Positions 28,201-35,889 of a DNA stretch of 64,000 nucleotides are shown piece by piece; positions within the stretch are counted from its first letter, which is position 1; each line of letters starts with the position of its first letter. Under the pieces are notes generated by a model. The model had not been told where the DNA came from and ran no database searches. It saw only the letters and a list, made by a program, of their open reading frames with translations. Both the position numbers and the translations under genes were made by a program. Source of the stretch: Cyclobacterium qasimii M12-11B (GTDB lineage Bacteria; Bacteroidota; Bacteroidia; Cytophagales; Cyclobacteriaceae); the NCBI RefSeq assembly GCF_000427295.1, contig NZ_ATNM01000137.1:1-64000 (forward strand). The letters run 5' to 3'.

Positions 28201-31200
28201 TGAGGCATTTGAATATCAGGATGTACCTTTTGAAAAAATTGTAGCGGCAGCAAAACCTGAAAGGAAGCTAGGCAATAACCCTATCTTCCAGGTAATGTTC
28301 TTAATCCAAAACACCCTTGACGATAATGAATGGCAAATTGATGATTTACGGGTAGAGAAAATTGATAACAATCCCCAAATTGCAAAGTTTGACCTCACCT
28401 ACACAGTGAAGCAAACTGAAAATGAACTTAAGGGATTATTTGAGTACAAGACTTCTTTATTTGGGGAAGATGAGATGGCTAAAATCATTAAAGACTATCT
28501 CCATTTGTTGGAAACTATTTGTCAACAACCTTCAGTACCAATCAGTCAATTCTCAAAAGTAAAACAGCAAATCGAACCCTATCAACCCCTAGTAAAACCT
28601 AATAAGTTTAAAGAAGAATTCAAATCTGTGCAACTCCTTATAGAAGCCGCAGCCTTACAATTCAGTGGAAAAGCGGCAATAATTTCAAAGGATGAATCCT
28701 GCACCTATAAAACATTGAATGAAACTTCCAATCAATTGGCCGACCTGCTAGTCCAAAATGGCATTGGAAGAAATGATATCGTTGGAATTGTCATGGATCG
28801 ATCAATTAACATGATCCTATCCATAATGGCTGTTTTAAAAGCAGGAGCTGCCTATCTGCCAATTGATACCGACTTTCCAGAAGAAAGAATCAATTACATG
28901 CTTAAAGATGCTGCAAAAGTTCATATAACGCATCGCAAGTATAATGGAAAATTCAAATCTCAATCCAAGGAAATCCTTTGGGAGGAATTTATAAACGTTC
29001 AGGAAAGTTTTTCGAAAGAAAACCCATCCCCAAATAACGAAGCCCACGATCCCGGTTACATCATCTATACCTCAGGATCAACAGGAAAGCCAAAAGGAGT
29101 TATTCTTACCCATGGAAACTTGTATAATTTCCTTAAAACGGTAAGTGATCAACCAGGGATTGTTTCCGAGAATAAATTCCTAGCTGTAAGCTCAGCCTCT
29201 TTCGATATTGCACTTCTTGAATTAATTTTACCTTTTGTTCATGGCGCTCAAATAGTAATTCTGGATCAATATGAAAGAAAAGACCCGCGAGTAATCCTAA
29301 AATATTTGACACAAAAGAAGGCAGACATTATGTTTGCCACCCCTACCCATTGGAAAATGCTTCTGGAAAGTGGTTGGGATGCAACAGTAGAAAATCTGCA
29401 AATAATCAGTGGTGGTGAAGCTTTAAGCAAAGAATTAGCCAAGCAATTATTGCCTTTATGTCATAGTCTGTGGAATATTTATGGACCTACAGAAACCACG
29501 GTTTTCTCCACAATAAAAAAGGTTGAGGCAGATCAGTCTCAAATTACAATAGGCCGAGAAGTACTGAATACTAAAATTTATTTGCTGGATGAAAACAAAA
29601 AGCCTGTACCAAAAGGAACAGAGGGAGAAATTTACATTTCCGGTAAAGGAGTAGCAAAAGGATACCTCAACCAGCCAGAATTAACAAGTCAAAAATTCAC
29701 TAGAGACCCGTTTAAAACGGAAACCAGTGAAATCATGTACAAAACTGGTGATCGGGCAAAATTATTGGCCAATGGAGAGATTCAAATTCTAGGTAGGATA
29801 GACAATCAAATCAAACTCAGAGGGCATAGAATTGAACTTGAGGAGATAGAACAGGCCTTAAACATGCTATACGCTGTCAAGCAAAGTATAGTGCTTTTTA
29901 GAAACACTTCAAGTGATGACAAAGGACTGGTTGCCTACCTTTTACTCAAAAACGATTTTAAGGAGGAGGATATAACAAGCATAGGAGTAACAAGCGCTCA
30001 GGTCAGAAGCTGGAAAAAGGAATTGTCCAAAACCTTGCCAGGCTATATGTTGCCTTATGACTTTGTTATTGTTGATCATTTCCCTCATACGGCAAGTGGA
30101 AAAATAGATCGCCTAAAATTACCTGATCCTATCGCTTTGGATCAAAATGCTATTGTGCCTCCTCAAACAGATGAGGAAAAGAAAATAGCTGAAATATGGA
30201 AAGAAGCTTTGCGCTTAAAAGAAATCGATATTACAGATAATTTTTTCGAAATAGGTGGCCATTCTTTAATCGCCGTCAAGGTCATGACCTTGATTGAAAA
30301 AGAGATGGGTAAACTGTTACCGCTTTCCATACTATTTAAATATCCTACGATAGAACAGTTAGCTGCATTTTTAAAAACAAAAGTGGTTTTAAACAAAGAA
30401 TGGAAGTCTCTTGTCCCTATTCAGCCAAAAGGAAAAAAAGCCCCTATATACCTGGTTCATGGAGCGGGTTTGAACGTACTGCCTTTTCAAGCCCTTGCAA
30501 AACACTTTGAACATGACCAGCCTATCTATGGCATTCAGTCAAAAGGAATGAATGCTGAAAGCATTAAATACGAATCCATTGAAGAGATAGCAGCATCTTA
30601 TATAGCCGAAATAGTGCAAAACAATCCGTCAGGGAAAATAATTCTTGGAGGTTATTCCCTGGGAGGGATTATTGCATTTGAAATGGCCAAACAATTAAAG
30701 GGAACCGATATAGCTGTGGACCTCCTTTTATTACTTGACAGTTTTGCGACTTTTTCAAAAGGTAAACATTCACCCCAAAATAGGCTCTTTGCAAAATTGC
30801 ATCGTGAATTCAATAAAAAATCCTTCGATCTAAAATTATTAACCCAGCATCCAGGGATCTTAAGAGATATAAAATCCAGGTCTATAAGCAAAAAAATAGA
30901 TGCCCTGCTCCTTAAGCTAAGGTTAAAAATTAAAGAGCCGGAAAGCCCAATTATCGAAAGAATTAATAATATCAAGGCCATGCATGTAGCGGCCTGCAAA
31001 AATTATAGCCCAGGATTATATGAGGGAGAGATCGTAATGCTACGGGCCAAAATCCGAACAAAATATTTCCATGATCCACAAAATTTGGGATGGAAAGGTT
31101 TGTCAAAATCCATGCGGATCATAGAAGTCGAAGGGATTCACTCAGACCTATTTTCAGAACCTTATGATGGCGAATTGGCGTCTAGGATAAAGGAAGTGAT

Positions 31201-31228
31201 TGATGGAACTGGGGTAAGTGATCAGTGA
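22211..31228 (+). CDS. Three-module nonribosomal peptide synthetase with thioesterase (A-T-C-A-T-C-A-T-TE)
   Basis: This 3005-aa enzyme should make and release a tripeptide or an oligomer of one. Module 1 lacks a condensation domain: A1 (YTSGSTGRPKG at about 188, HYGPTEAS at 326, NGKIDKK at 520), T1 (LGGDSLL, about 573). Module 2: C1 (HHIAWDG, about 760), A2 (YTSGTTGKPKG, 1238; EYGPTEGT, 1374), T2 (IGGHSLL, 1628). Module 3: C2 (HHIAFDG, 1815), A3 (YTSGSTGKPKG, 2286; IYGPTETT, 2423), T3 (IGGHSLI, 2682). TE: VHGAG (2748), GYSLGG (2815), Asp in LLDSF (2843), His in EGIHSDLF (2975). All core motifs look intact. No epimerase, methyltransferase or cyclase domain is present. Hand-aligned specificity codes are DASKIGHIGK (A1, closest to Asp codes), DSALIGEVWK (A2) and DILFIGIVFK (A3), the last two unassigned. 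No MbtH, PPTase or exporter gene is adjacent. The ATG follows an A7 run without a Shine-Dalgarno site. Confidence 0.97.
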   Translation: MGKTYHTKPKITKNKNDSNTTTSKNIPAPFVSSVSYPRNKTVVAQLEEVVAKYPEKIAFVFEEDSLTFGELNEKSNQIAAYLVNKGISPESLVPFCMEKSIDMLVTIFGILKAGGAYVPIDPNYPLERIQYILEDTGASLLLVNNSLDKKLNLSDTIDLVDYASFPMESIENFISKVKPTPENLAYVIYTSGSTGRPKGVMVPHRGLMDHCFGLIESANLKDCESYAVTAPIVFDAGHSLIHTAVIQAATIHLLSDRIILDSEKITAYLEHQKIDCLKIVPSLWLSHTESGLTPVPQRKLIFGGENFPKSIIPILRKSGFKGDVFNHYGPTEASIGKCIYQIDLNRTYSRVPIGKPFSNTFILLLNSKHEKVGKGEVGEIYIGGDGIARGYLNLPLVTAKNFIPDFISGKNGGFLYRTGDLGKTSEDGNLLYQGRVDDQVKINGYRIEPGEIEACIYQFESIKQIAVVPKCYNQKFFLIAYFVFEKGRTEEGIKDKLKTKLPAHMIPQYWIQMEEMPLTSNGKIDKKALPEPEWTASQTSKNPPQTETEKILFGIWQKLLSWNNIGINDNFFDLGGDSLLAIRSIAAIKNSLGKRLMMKDFFDFPTISALSEVIDKKKNDLDVIAPSKEVGFIPLSFNQEALWIIHNAAGSLQYHLPMVFNISGDLDIQSLKASLKEIVKRHLPLRTIIHPSNKGLEQKFLTPESWTIQEFITQQTTEETINDWPFKSMIERPFDLTKDFMIRAALFHIEPKEHLFCILVHHIAWDGWSTVLFKNELALLYDQFKQGVAIPDKSSILEYSDFSIYQRSLLRGDLLKQSLSQWRKNLEGVIPSQLRTDFPRTLEVNTAGSSHSFTISRDTTAKLKSLAKKHNATLFMVLLAGFYALLKRHSSQEDICIGIPTTGREHEGLDALIGYFVNTLPVRTMVNGTSSFEDLLKQVKSNTLEAFDHGDVPFSEIVKLSEDFRFSGRNPIFQVLFVMQNNLPTELILNGLKTTPLKIFNDVSSFELTLEIKEADDQLHAVMNYQSALFSASTIARMSDHLVELLKSAVLTPQETIDNINLLNAKERDFILNPDTDFALSDDLEKATVLNLIDEQVKLFPQKTAIRFNENEVSYAELDKQSNKVANYLINQGVKIGALVPICLDNSPQMILGILGILKAGAAYIPIDPTFPKDRIKFILEDANATWVITDQDKELLFRENFINLSILTLDTELSVLSEENADKPNKVNSSENTAYLIYTSGTTGKPKGVMISHKSLFLSTHSRNTYYPDKTAVLLIQSFSFDSSIAVIFGALTTGSELVLGRAQQLKNPKELKKLLTFSESILCVPSFYRFLLSENLISGSQIKRVILGGERLEPSLVASHFEKNEGAKLYNEYGPTEGTVWTTVCELTSPNDPISIGKPIPHAKVYVIDPSGNICPIGIQGELCIGGQSLAKGYLNLSDLTAASFVSDPYSKIPGSRMYKTGDKARLLHNGNLEFLGRLDNQVKLRGYRIELEEIEALVEQLDFVNRAIVSINGESSDNQRLVGNLTTGSNFNHLSEEQKTRELNAHLAVYLPVYMIPNHWVFLKEMPLTAIGKIDRKKLSKLVPQPSYKTPTPQSESPTEKKLINIWKALLKIDQVEVHDNFFKIGGHSLLAIRLINAIREHFKYEIKFNQIFHQPTIHELALLINEQTSTPPLSNPITNASRAKVFPLSFGQESLWLTDRLEGSQHYHIPLVLKLKGNLYIPSLEATLKAILTRHEVLRSTYRYDGEHVYQEVQEFADWHLEVNDLLMEKQSLPDIIQEQTDLPFDLTKEAMFRALLIRQSDAVNVLIMTFHHIAFDGWSVGLLMNELKSFYLQHKNQNKIEGAPLPIQFGDYAIWQREQFQGNAFETKIDFWKTKLRGVQPTNISKSNNDSDAIAGQTKTFIIPLNVAKKLTEMANSTGTTLYMVLMATFKTLLYQLSEKTDLCIGTVVADRQNQHTDRLLGYFINTLPIRSRLNPETSFLDFLSEVKFNCLEAFEYQDVPFEKIVAAAKPERKLGNNPIFQVMFLIQNTLDDNEWQIDDLRVEKIDNNPQIAKFDLTYTVKQTENELKGLFEYKTSLFGEDEMAKIIKDYLHLLETICQQPSVPISQFSKVKQQIEPYQPLVKPNKFKEEFKSVQLLIEAAALQFSGKAAIISKDESCTYKTLNETSNQLADLLVQNGIGRNDIVGIVMDRSINMILSIMAVLKAGAAYLPIDTDFPEERINYMLKDAAKVHITHRKYNGKFKSQSKEILWEEFINVQESFSKENPSPNNEAHDPGYIIYTSGSTGKPKGVILTHGNLYNFLKTVSDQPGIVSENKFLAVSSASFDIALLELILPFVHGAQIVILDQYERKDPRVILKYLTQKKADIMFATPTHWKMLLESGWDATVENLQIISGGEALSKELAKQLLPLCHSLWNIYGPTETTVFSTIKKVEADQSQITIGREVLNTKIYLLDENKKPVPKGTEGEIYISGKGVAKGYLNQPELTSQKFTRDPFKTETSEIMYKTGDRAKLLANGEIQILGRIDNQIKLRGHRIELEEIEQALNMLYAVKQSIVLFRNTSSDDKGLVAYLLLKNDFKEEDITSIGVTSAQVRSWKKELSKTLPGYMLPYDFVIVDHFPHTASGKIDRLKLPDPIALDQNAIVPPQTDEEKKIAEIWKEALRLKEIDITDNFFEIGGHSLIAVKVMTLIEKEMGKLLPLSILFKYPTIEQLAAFLKTKVVLNKEWKSLVPIQPKGKKAPIYLVHGAGLNVLPFQALAKHFEHDQPIYGIQSKGMNAESIKYESIEEIAASYIAEIVQNNPSGKIILGGYSLGGIIAFEMAKQLKGTDIAVDLLLLLDSFATFSKGKHSPQNRLFAKLHREFNKKSFDLKLLTQHPGILRDIKSRSISKKIDALLLKLRLKIKEPESPIIERINNIKAMHVAACKNYSPGLYEGEIVMLRAKIRTKYFHDPQNLGWKGLSKSMRIIEVEGIHSDLFSEPYDGELASRIKEVIDGTGVSDQ

Positions 31229-31560
31229 TCGGGTGATATGTGATGGGGCGATGGGGTGAGCACGTTCTTAATTACCTTCATATGGAATAGTTCATTTGAT
31301 CATCACAGATCACTAAATCACAGATCACAACATCACTAAATGACGGATCACAGATCATTGTTATGAATTGCCTTCATGTTGGTATTTTCATAAGATAACC
31401 ACGGATGAGGGGTAATGGTAGCATGTGGTGCTCGGGTGAGCGAGTTCTGAATTGCATTTATGTTAGGATTTTCATAGATCACAGATCGCAACATCACTAA
31501 ATCACACATCACAGATCATTGTTATGAATTGATTTCAATTTGTTATCTTCATCTGATAAT
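31205..31560. repeat. GATCAC-rich degenerate repeats after the NRPS
   Basis: The 3' end of the NRPS and the 370-bp gap after it hold many copies of ATCACAGATCAC/GTGATATGTGATG-type words in both orientations. Two larger imperfect units can be traced: GGGTGAGCACGTTCT...CAGATCATTGTTATGAATTG (31254-31370) and GGGTGAGCGAGTTCT...CAGATCATTGTTATGAATTG (31434-31531). Opposed copies (31215-31247 versus 31299-31352) could fold into a long imperfect hairpin that would act as a terminator. No protein-coding ORF is present. Confidence 0.65.
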
Positions 31561-31597
31561 CACAGCTTCATTTCCTGACAAATAAACCCTATATAAC

Positions 31598-32848
31598 ATG
31601 CTTCGAGTATCTTCTTTTTTATTTAGCTTGGCCATCTTGTTTTGTACAAGCATGCTAACCATTGCTCAAACCGACCCTATAGACGAATCCATTTCCCAAC
31701 ATCGAAAAGGAAAGTTAATAGTCAAGGCCAAGCCAGGAGCAAAGGTTTCTATCAAGCAGCTTTCTCACGAGTTCTGGTTTGGAGCAGCCATTGCCAATGG
31801 GCTGGGATCTGGGAACATGGCCCCTGAAGACCTAAGCCAGTATAAGAAATATTTCCTGGAGAATTTTAACAGTGCCGTTACAGAAAATGCGCTGAAATGG
31901 GCCAGTATGGAAAGGGAAAAAGGAAAAGTCAACCACCTGACAATAGAAGGAATTCTGGATTGGACGGAAGAGAACCAAATCCCCCTGCGAGGACATAACT
32001 TATACTGGGGCATAGAAAAATTTGTACAGCCCTGGATAATGGAGTTAAGCGATACTGAACTGGAAGCCACCATAAAAGAGCGGGCTATTTCCATTGGCCA
32101 ACGTTATAAAGACCGTTTTGTAGAATACGACCTGAACAATGAAATGATCCATGGAAATTATTATGCAGATCGTTTAGGTTCAGATATAACCGCCAAAATG
32201 GCCAAATGGGTACTAGAAGGTGATCCGGGTGCCAAACTTTACCTCAATGATTATGATATCCTAACAGGCAATCGGCTTACTGATTACCTGGCCCAAATCA
32301 GGGAATTGCTGGCACAGGATGTACCCCTTGCGGGAATAGGTGTACAAGGTCACTTGCATGCAAGTACTTTTGACAGGCAGGAACTGAAACGCAGTCTTGA
32401 CTCCCTTGCCCAGTTTAGGTTACCCATTCGTATCACTGAATTCAATATGCCCGGACAGCGCTCCAAATTTCATAAAGACACCCAGTTAAAAATGAGTCCG
32501 GAAGAAGAACAGCAGAATGCCAAAGAATTGGTAGATTACTATAGAATCTGCTTTGCCCATCCAGCAGTAGAAGGAATCCTGATGTGGGGATTTTGGGAAG
32601 GTGCCAATTGGATCCCTGCCTCTTCGCTATATACCCGAGATTGGCAACCTAAACCAGCAGCGCATGCTTACCAAGACTTGATTTTTGATACTTGGTGGAC
32701 GGAAACAACAGTTACCATTGACGCTGAAGGCTATTTTATTACTTCTGCATTTTATGGGAATTATCAAATAACCGTTGATGGGAAAACGAGAAAAATTTTA
32801 CATAAAAAAGTGCCTGGAGAAACCACAGTTGATTTCTCCAAGCCCTAA
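31598..32848 (+). CDS. Glycoside hydrolase family 10 enzyme (endo-xylanase-like)
   Basis: The 416-aa protein has a signal peptide (cleavage after TIAQ, residue 24) and a short beta region (GKLIVKAKPGAKVSI). A GH10 barrel follows with AVTENALKW (93-101), RGHNLYW (131-137), the acid/base Glu182 in DLNNEMIHG and the nucleophile Glu281 in ITEFNMPG. GILMWGFWEGANWIP is the usual late loop. Retaining endo-1,4-beta-xylanase activity is the family norm, but marine GH10 proteins can differ in substrate. The C-terminal about 55 residues form a small beta domain (TTVTIDAEGYFITSAFYGNYQ). The gene converges on the sulfatase gene with only 5 bp between them and follows the repeat region after the NRPS. Confidence 0.93.
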   Translation: MLRVSSFLFSLAILFCTSMLTIAQTDPIDESISQHRKGKLIVKAKPGAKVSIKQLSHEFWFGAAIANGLGSGNMAPEDLSQYKKYFLENFNSAVTENALKWASMEREKGKVNHLTIEGILDWTEENQIPLRGHNLYWGIEKFVQPWIMELSDTELEATIKERAISIGQRYKDRFVEYDLNNEMIHGNYYADRLGSDITAKMAKWVLEGDPGAKLYLNDYDILTGNRLTDYLAQIRELLAQDVPLAGIGVQGHLHASTFDRQELKRSLDSLAQFRLPIRITEFNMPGQRSKFHKDTQLKMSPEEEQQNAKELVDYYRICFAHPAVEGILMWGFWEGANWIPASSLYTRDWQPKPAAHAYQDLIFDTWWTETTVTIDAEGYFITSAFYGNYQITVDGKTRKILHKKVPGETTVDFSKP

Positions 32849-32853
32849 TTCAT

Positions 32854-34389
32854 TTAAGGATAGTCATTCCCTATCAAACTTTCCAATACGGATTGTTGCC
32901 AATTTTTAAGCGTCTTTTCCATGTCTCCGGCAATTTCTGGTTGATCGGATAGAATGTTATTTTCCTCTGCCGGATCTAAATTGATATCAAACAATTCCTT
33001 TCTGGTATCTCCATTCTTTCCATCGTGTATAACCAATTTATATTGGTTGCCCAGCAATGCCCTTGCACCGGAAAAATCTTGTTCCTGAATGTCCGGATGA
33101 TGAAAGTTTTTGAAATTTCTGGTGGGAATACCATTCGCCAATTTCACCAAGGGAGTGGTCCCTTTTTGCAATTCAGGATCTATATAATCCACCAAACCTT
33201 CACCGTTATTTCTTGGCCTTCCATTCCAAAAAGCAATGGGTTCCCGTCTACTGTCCATTTTCCCTTCCAACATAGGCAGAAGACTTATACCATCTATAGG
33301 TCGATTGGGCAATGGTTGACCTGTAATCTCACAAAGGGTAGGAAAGACATCACTGGAAACACCATGCATAGCTGTAATAAAAGGAGTTTTGATCCTTTCT
33401 GGCCATTCTAAAACAGAAGGAACACGAACACCCCCTTCATAAACCAAGGCTTTTTGCCCTCTAAAGGGAACAGTAGCATTTCCTTCTTGGGGAGTACCAT
33501 TGTCACCAAAGTACCATAGCAAAGTATTGTCCCGTACACCCTCCTCTTCAAGAAATGATCTTAATTGGCCAATGGACCTGTCCATGGCAGTGATTTCGGC
33601 GAATCTTTCTCTCAATACATCCCTTTGAAGTCGTTCTACCTGGCTGCCGGTTTCATTTGAAGTCAACCTTACCATGCGATTGCCGAAATCTTCAGGTAAG
33701 CTATCATACAATGCCAAATCTTCGGGTTTTGCACTATAAGGCTCATGGGGCGAACCATACCAAATAACGATGAAAAAAGGTTCTTCCTTTTCCTTTGATC
33801 TCTGGATGAAATCTATGGCTTCAGCAATCAATATTTCAGAGCTTTCTCCTTTAAAAACGACGGGATCTGCACCATTTCTAGAAAGATGAGGATTCATTTC
33901 AAAAAAATTGTCGTGAGACAAGTACTCATCAAACCCAAAATGGCGAGGGTTAGTGGGAGATGCTTCTTTGACTGGACCAAGGTGCCATTTTCCTAAATGA
34001 GAGGTAACATACCCCGCATCTTTCATGATCTCAGCAATACTAATTTCCTCAGGTCGAATGGAAAAACCTGGGGTGAAGGTTCCATATCGATTGGGATGCC
34101 TTCCTGTAATAATACTCCCTCTAGTAGGAGAACAAACAGGAGAAGCTGAATAAAAGCGATCCATGCGAACCCCATTTGCTGCCATTTCATCCAGTACAGG
34201 GGTATGGAGAAAAGGATGACCATTGTAACCCGTTTCATCCCAGCCATGATCATCCCCCAAGAGAAGCACCACATTGGGAAGGACATCGGTTATTACTTCC
34301 ACTTTCTTTTCCTTACAAGAAATTGTAAGCGCAAAAGCCAGTATTACGATACAATAGCTTTTATAGCTGAAATTCTTTAGGTTATCCAT
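32854..34389 (-). CDS. S1-family sulfatase, lipoprotein
   Basis: The 511-aa protein has a lipobox TISC (Cys25). Landmarks are LLGDDHGWDE (metal Asp pair), the formylglycine motif CSPTR (Cys86), SHLGKWHLG, YGSPHEPY and YFGDNGTP, with GQKALVYEGGVRVPSVLEWP before the C-terminal domain. It is the last of three consecutive sulfatase genes read from 37314, 11 bp after the previous one, so they form an operon. DIQEQDFSGARALLGNQYKL is the typical Lys/Asn-rich end strand. Substrate unknown. Confidence 0.94.
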   Translation of the reverse strand: MDNLKNFSYKSYCIVILAFALTISCKEKKVEVITDVLPNVVLLLGDDHGWDETGYNGHPFLHTPVLDEMAANGVRMDRFYSASPVCSPTRGSIITGRHPNRYGTFTPGFSIRPEEISIAEIMKDAGYVTSHLGKWHLGPVKEASPTNPRHFGFDEYLSHDNFFEMNPHLSRNGADPVVFKGESSEILIAEAIDFIQRSKEKEEPFFIVIWYGSPHEPYSAKPEDLALYDSLPEDFGNRMVRLTSNETGSQVERLQRDVLRERFAEITAMDRSIGQLRSFLEEEGVRDNTLLWYFGDNGTPQEGNATVPFRGQKALVYEGGVRVPSVLEWPERIKTPFITAMHGVSSDVFPTLCEITGQPLPNRPIDGISLLPMLEGKMDSRREPIAFWNGRPRNNGEGLVDYIDPELQKGTTPLVKLANGIPTRNFKNFHHPDIQEQDFSGARALLGNQYKLVIHDGKNGDTRKELFDINLDPAEENNILSDQPEIAGDMEKTLKNWQQSVLESLIGNDYP

Positions 34390-34400
34390 CGTTAAATTAT

Positions 34401-35873
34401 TTATTTTTGCACTTGTTTCTCTGGCAAATCATTGTTTCTGATGACCGCTAATTTCTTTTCGACCTCCCCCTTAAGTTGGGCAACAATGTTCTGGTAAGCG
34501 GGGTAATCTGCGAGATTATTGTATTGTTTGGGATCATGCTGCATATCGAACAATTCTATACCATCACTTCCATCTTCATTGTAAAGTGTAAAAGCCCATT
34601 TGTCATTTCTCAAAAGAAAGGCATGCTTTCCTCTCCACCTATTGACTGAAAAAGCCATGTCTCTGATTTTTATGGTTGGATCCTCTAAAGTAGGTACAAA
34701 GCTAATCCCTTGAATAGCATCTTTAACCTCCACACCTGCCAATTCAGCAATTGTCGGGTACAAATCAATTAACTCCACAAAACTATCAGAAATCTGGGCT
34801 TTCTTACCAGGAATTTTCACAATCAAAGGGACTCTGACAGATTCCTCTTTAAGACTTACTTTCATCCAAAAATCATGTTCCCCCAAATGAAAACCATGGT
34901 CAGATGTGAAAATTACGATGGTATTGTCTTCAAGCCCTTCTTCCTTTAAAGTAGCCAAAATCTTGCCTACCTGGGCATCCATATAGCTGACAGAAGCATA
35001 ATAAGCCGCAATGGCTTTCTTCTGCTGGTCTTCTGTCATTTTCGCATTGAGAGTAGTCACGTAATTAATACCACGAGCAGGAATATCGTCCCAATCTCCT
35101 TTGACTTTTGGTGGGAGGACTACTTGCTCAAATGGAAACCTGTCGAAATAAGGTTTTGGTGCAACAAATGGCACATGGGGCCTTACCAAGCCAACTGCTA
35201 AAAAGAAAGGTTCGTCTTTATGTTCCCGAATCATGGCGGAAGCTTTTTCTGCTGTTTTACCATCAGAATGAACCAAATCATCGCCATCTGCCTTCACGAT
35301 AGTCATCACGTTCCCTCCTTTTCTTGGTAATAAGCCAAAGGGATTGTTTTGAACCAATTCAGCTTCCCCATCTGCAGTCCATTCCGGGCCCTGACTATTA
35401 TACCTTTCGTTCCAGGAGGCCTCATCATCTGTCCCATTGGATCCCTTTTCGATATCTATAGGAACTCCCATATGAAAAATCTTACTTACCCTTGCGGTAA
35501 ACCAACCATTTTCCTTAAACAGCTGAGGCCACATCTTCTTGTCAGGCCCAATATTCTCCCTCCCACTTACATAGCCAAAGGTGCCAGTAGCATGGGGATA
35601 ATATCCAGACATCATGGAAGCTCTGGATGGCCCACAAACTGGATACTGACAATAAGCTCGGGTAAACCTTGTACCCTCTTTGGCCAACTGGTCAATATTT
35701 GGCGTATACCCAGCAGCATTTTCATAAGATGAGACAGCTGTTGTTGTGAGGTCATCAGAAATAATAAAGAGAATATTGGGCTTCTTTGTTTGCTGCGCAA
35801 AGGATACCATTGGGACTAAAATCCCAATGAAATAGATTCCAAAAGCTAAAAGAAGTTTATATATCATTTTCAT
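34401..35873 (-). CDS. S1-family sulfatase, iduronate-2-sulfatase-like
   Basis: The 490-aa protein has a signal peptide (cleavage about VSFAQ, 27), IISDDLTT, the formylglycine motif CGPSR (Cys80), ARVSKIFHMG where other sulfatases have GKWH, GLVRPHVPF and FTSDHGFHLGEH. CGPSR and SKIFHMG are shared by the iduronate-2-sulfatase-like S1_7 group, so the likely substrate is a 2-O-sulfated uronate or a related sugar. This is the middle gene of the three-sulfatase operon, 16 bp after the upstream gene. The ending KLAVIRNNDLPEKQ is basic. Confidence 0.93.
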   Translation of the reverse strand: MKMIYKLLLAFGIYFIGILVPMVSFAQQTKKPNILFIISDDLTTTAVSSYENAAGYTPNIDQLAKEGTRFTRAYCQYPVCGPSRASMMSGYYPHATGTFGYVSGRENIGPDKKMWPQLFKENGWFTARVSKIFHMGVPIDIEKGSNGTDDEASWNERYNSQGPEWTADGEAELVQNNPFGLLPRKGGNVMTIVKADGDDLVHSDGKTAEKASAMIREHKDEPFFLAVGLVRPHVPFVAPKPYFDRFPFEQVVLPPKVKGDWDDIPARGINYVTTLNAKMTEDQQKKAIAAYYASVSYMDAQVGKILATLKEEGLEDNTIVIFTSDHGFHLGEHDFWMKVSLKEESVRVPLIVKIPGKKAQISDSFVELIDLYPTIAELAGVEVKDAIQGISFVPTLEDPTIKIRDMAFSVNRWRGKHAFLLRNDKWAFTLYNEDGSDGIELFDMQHDPKQYNNLADYPAYQNIVAQLKGEVEKKLAVIRNNDLPEKQVQK

Positions 35874-35889
35874 AAGGTCAATTTAAATT

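Noticed and set aside
22524-30999. Several minus-strand ORFs inside the NRPS
   Set aside because: They lie opposite intact domain motifs, are short and lack recognisable features.
31205-31560. CRISPR-like array after the NRPS
   Set aside because: The GATCAC words vary in sequence and spacing and occur in both orientations, without equal-length spacers or cas genes.
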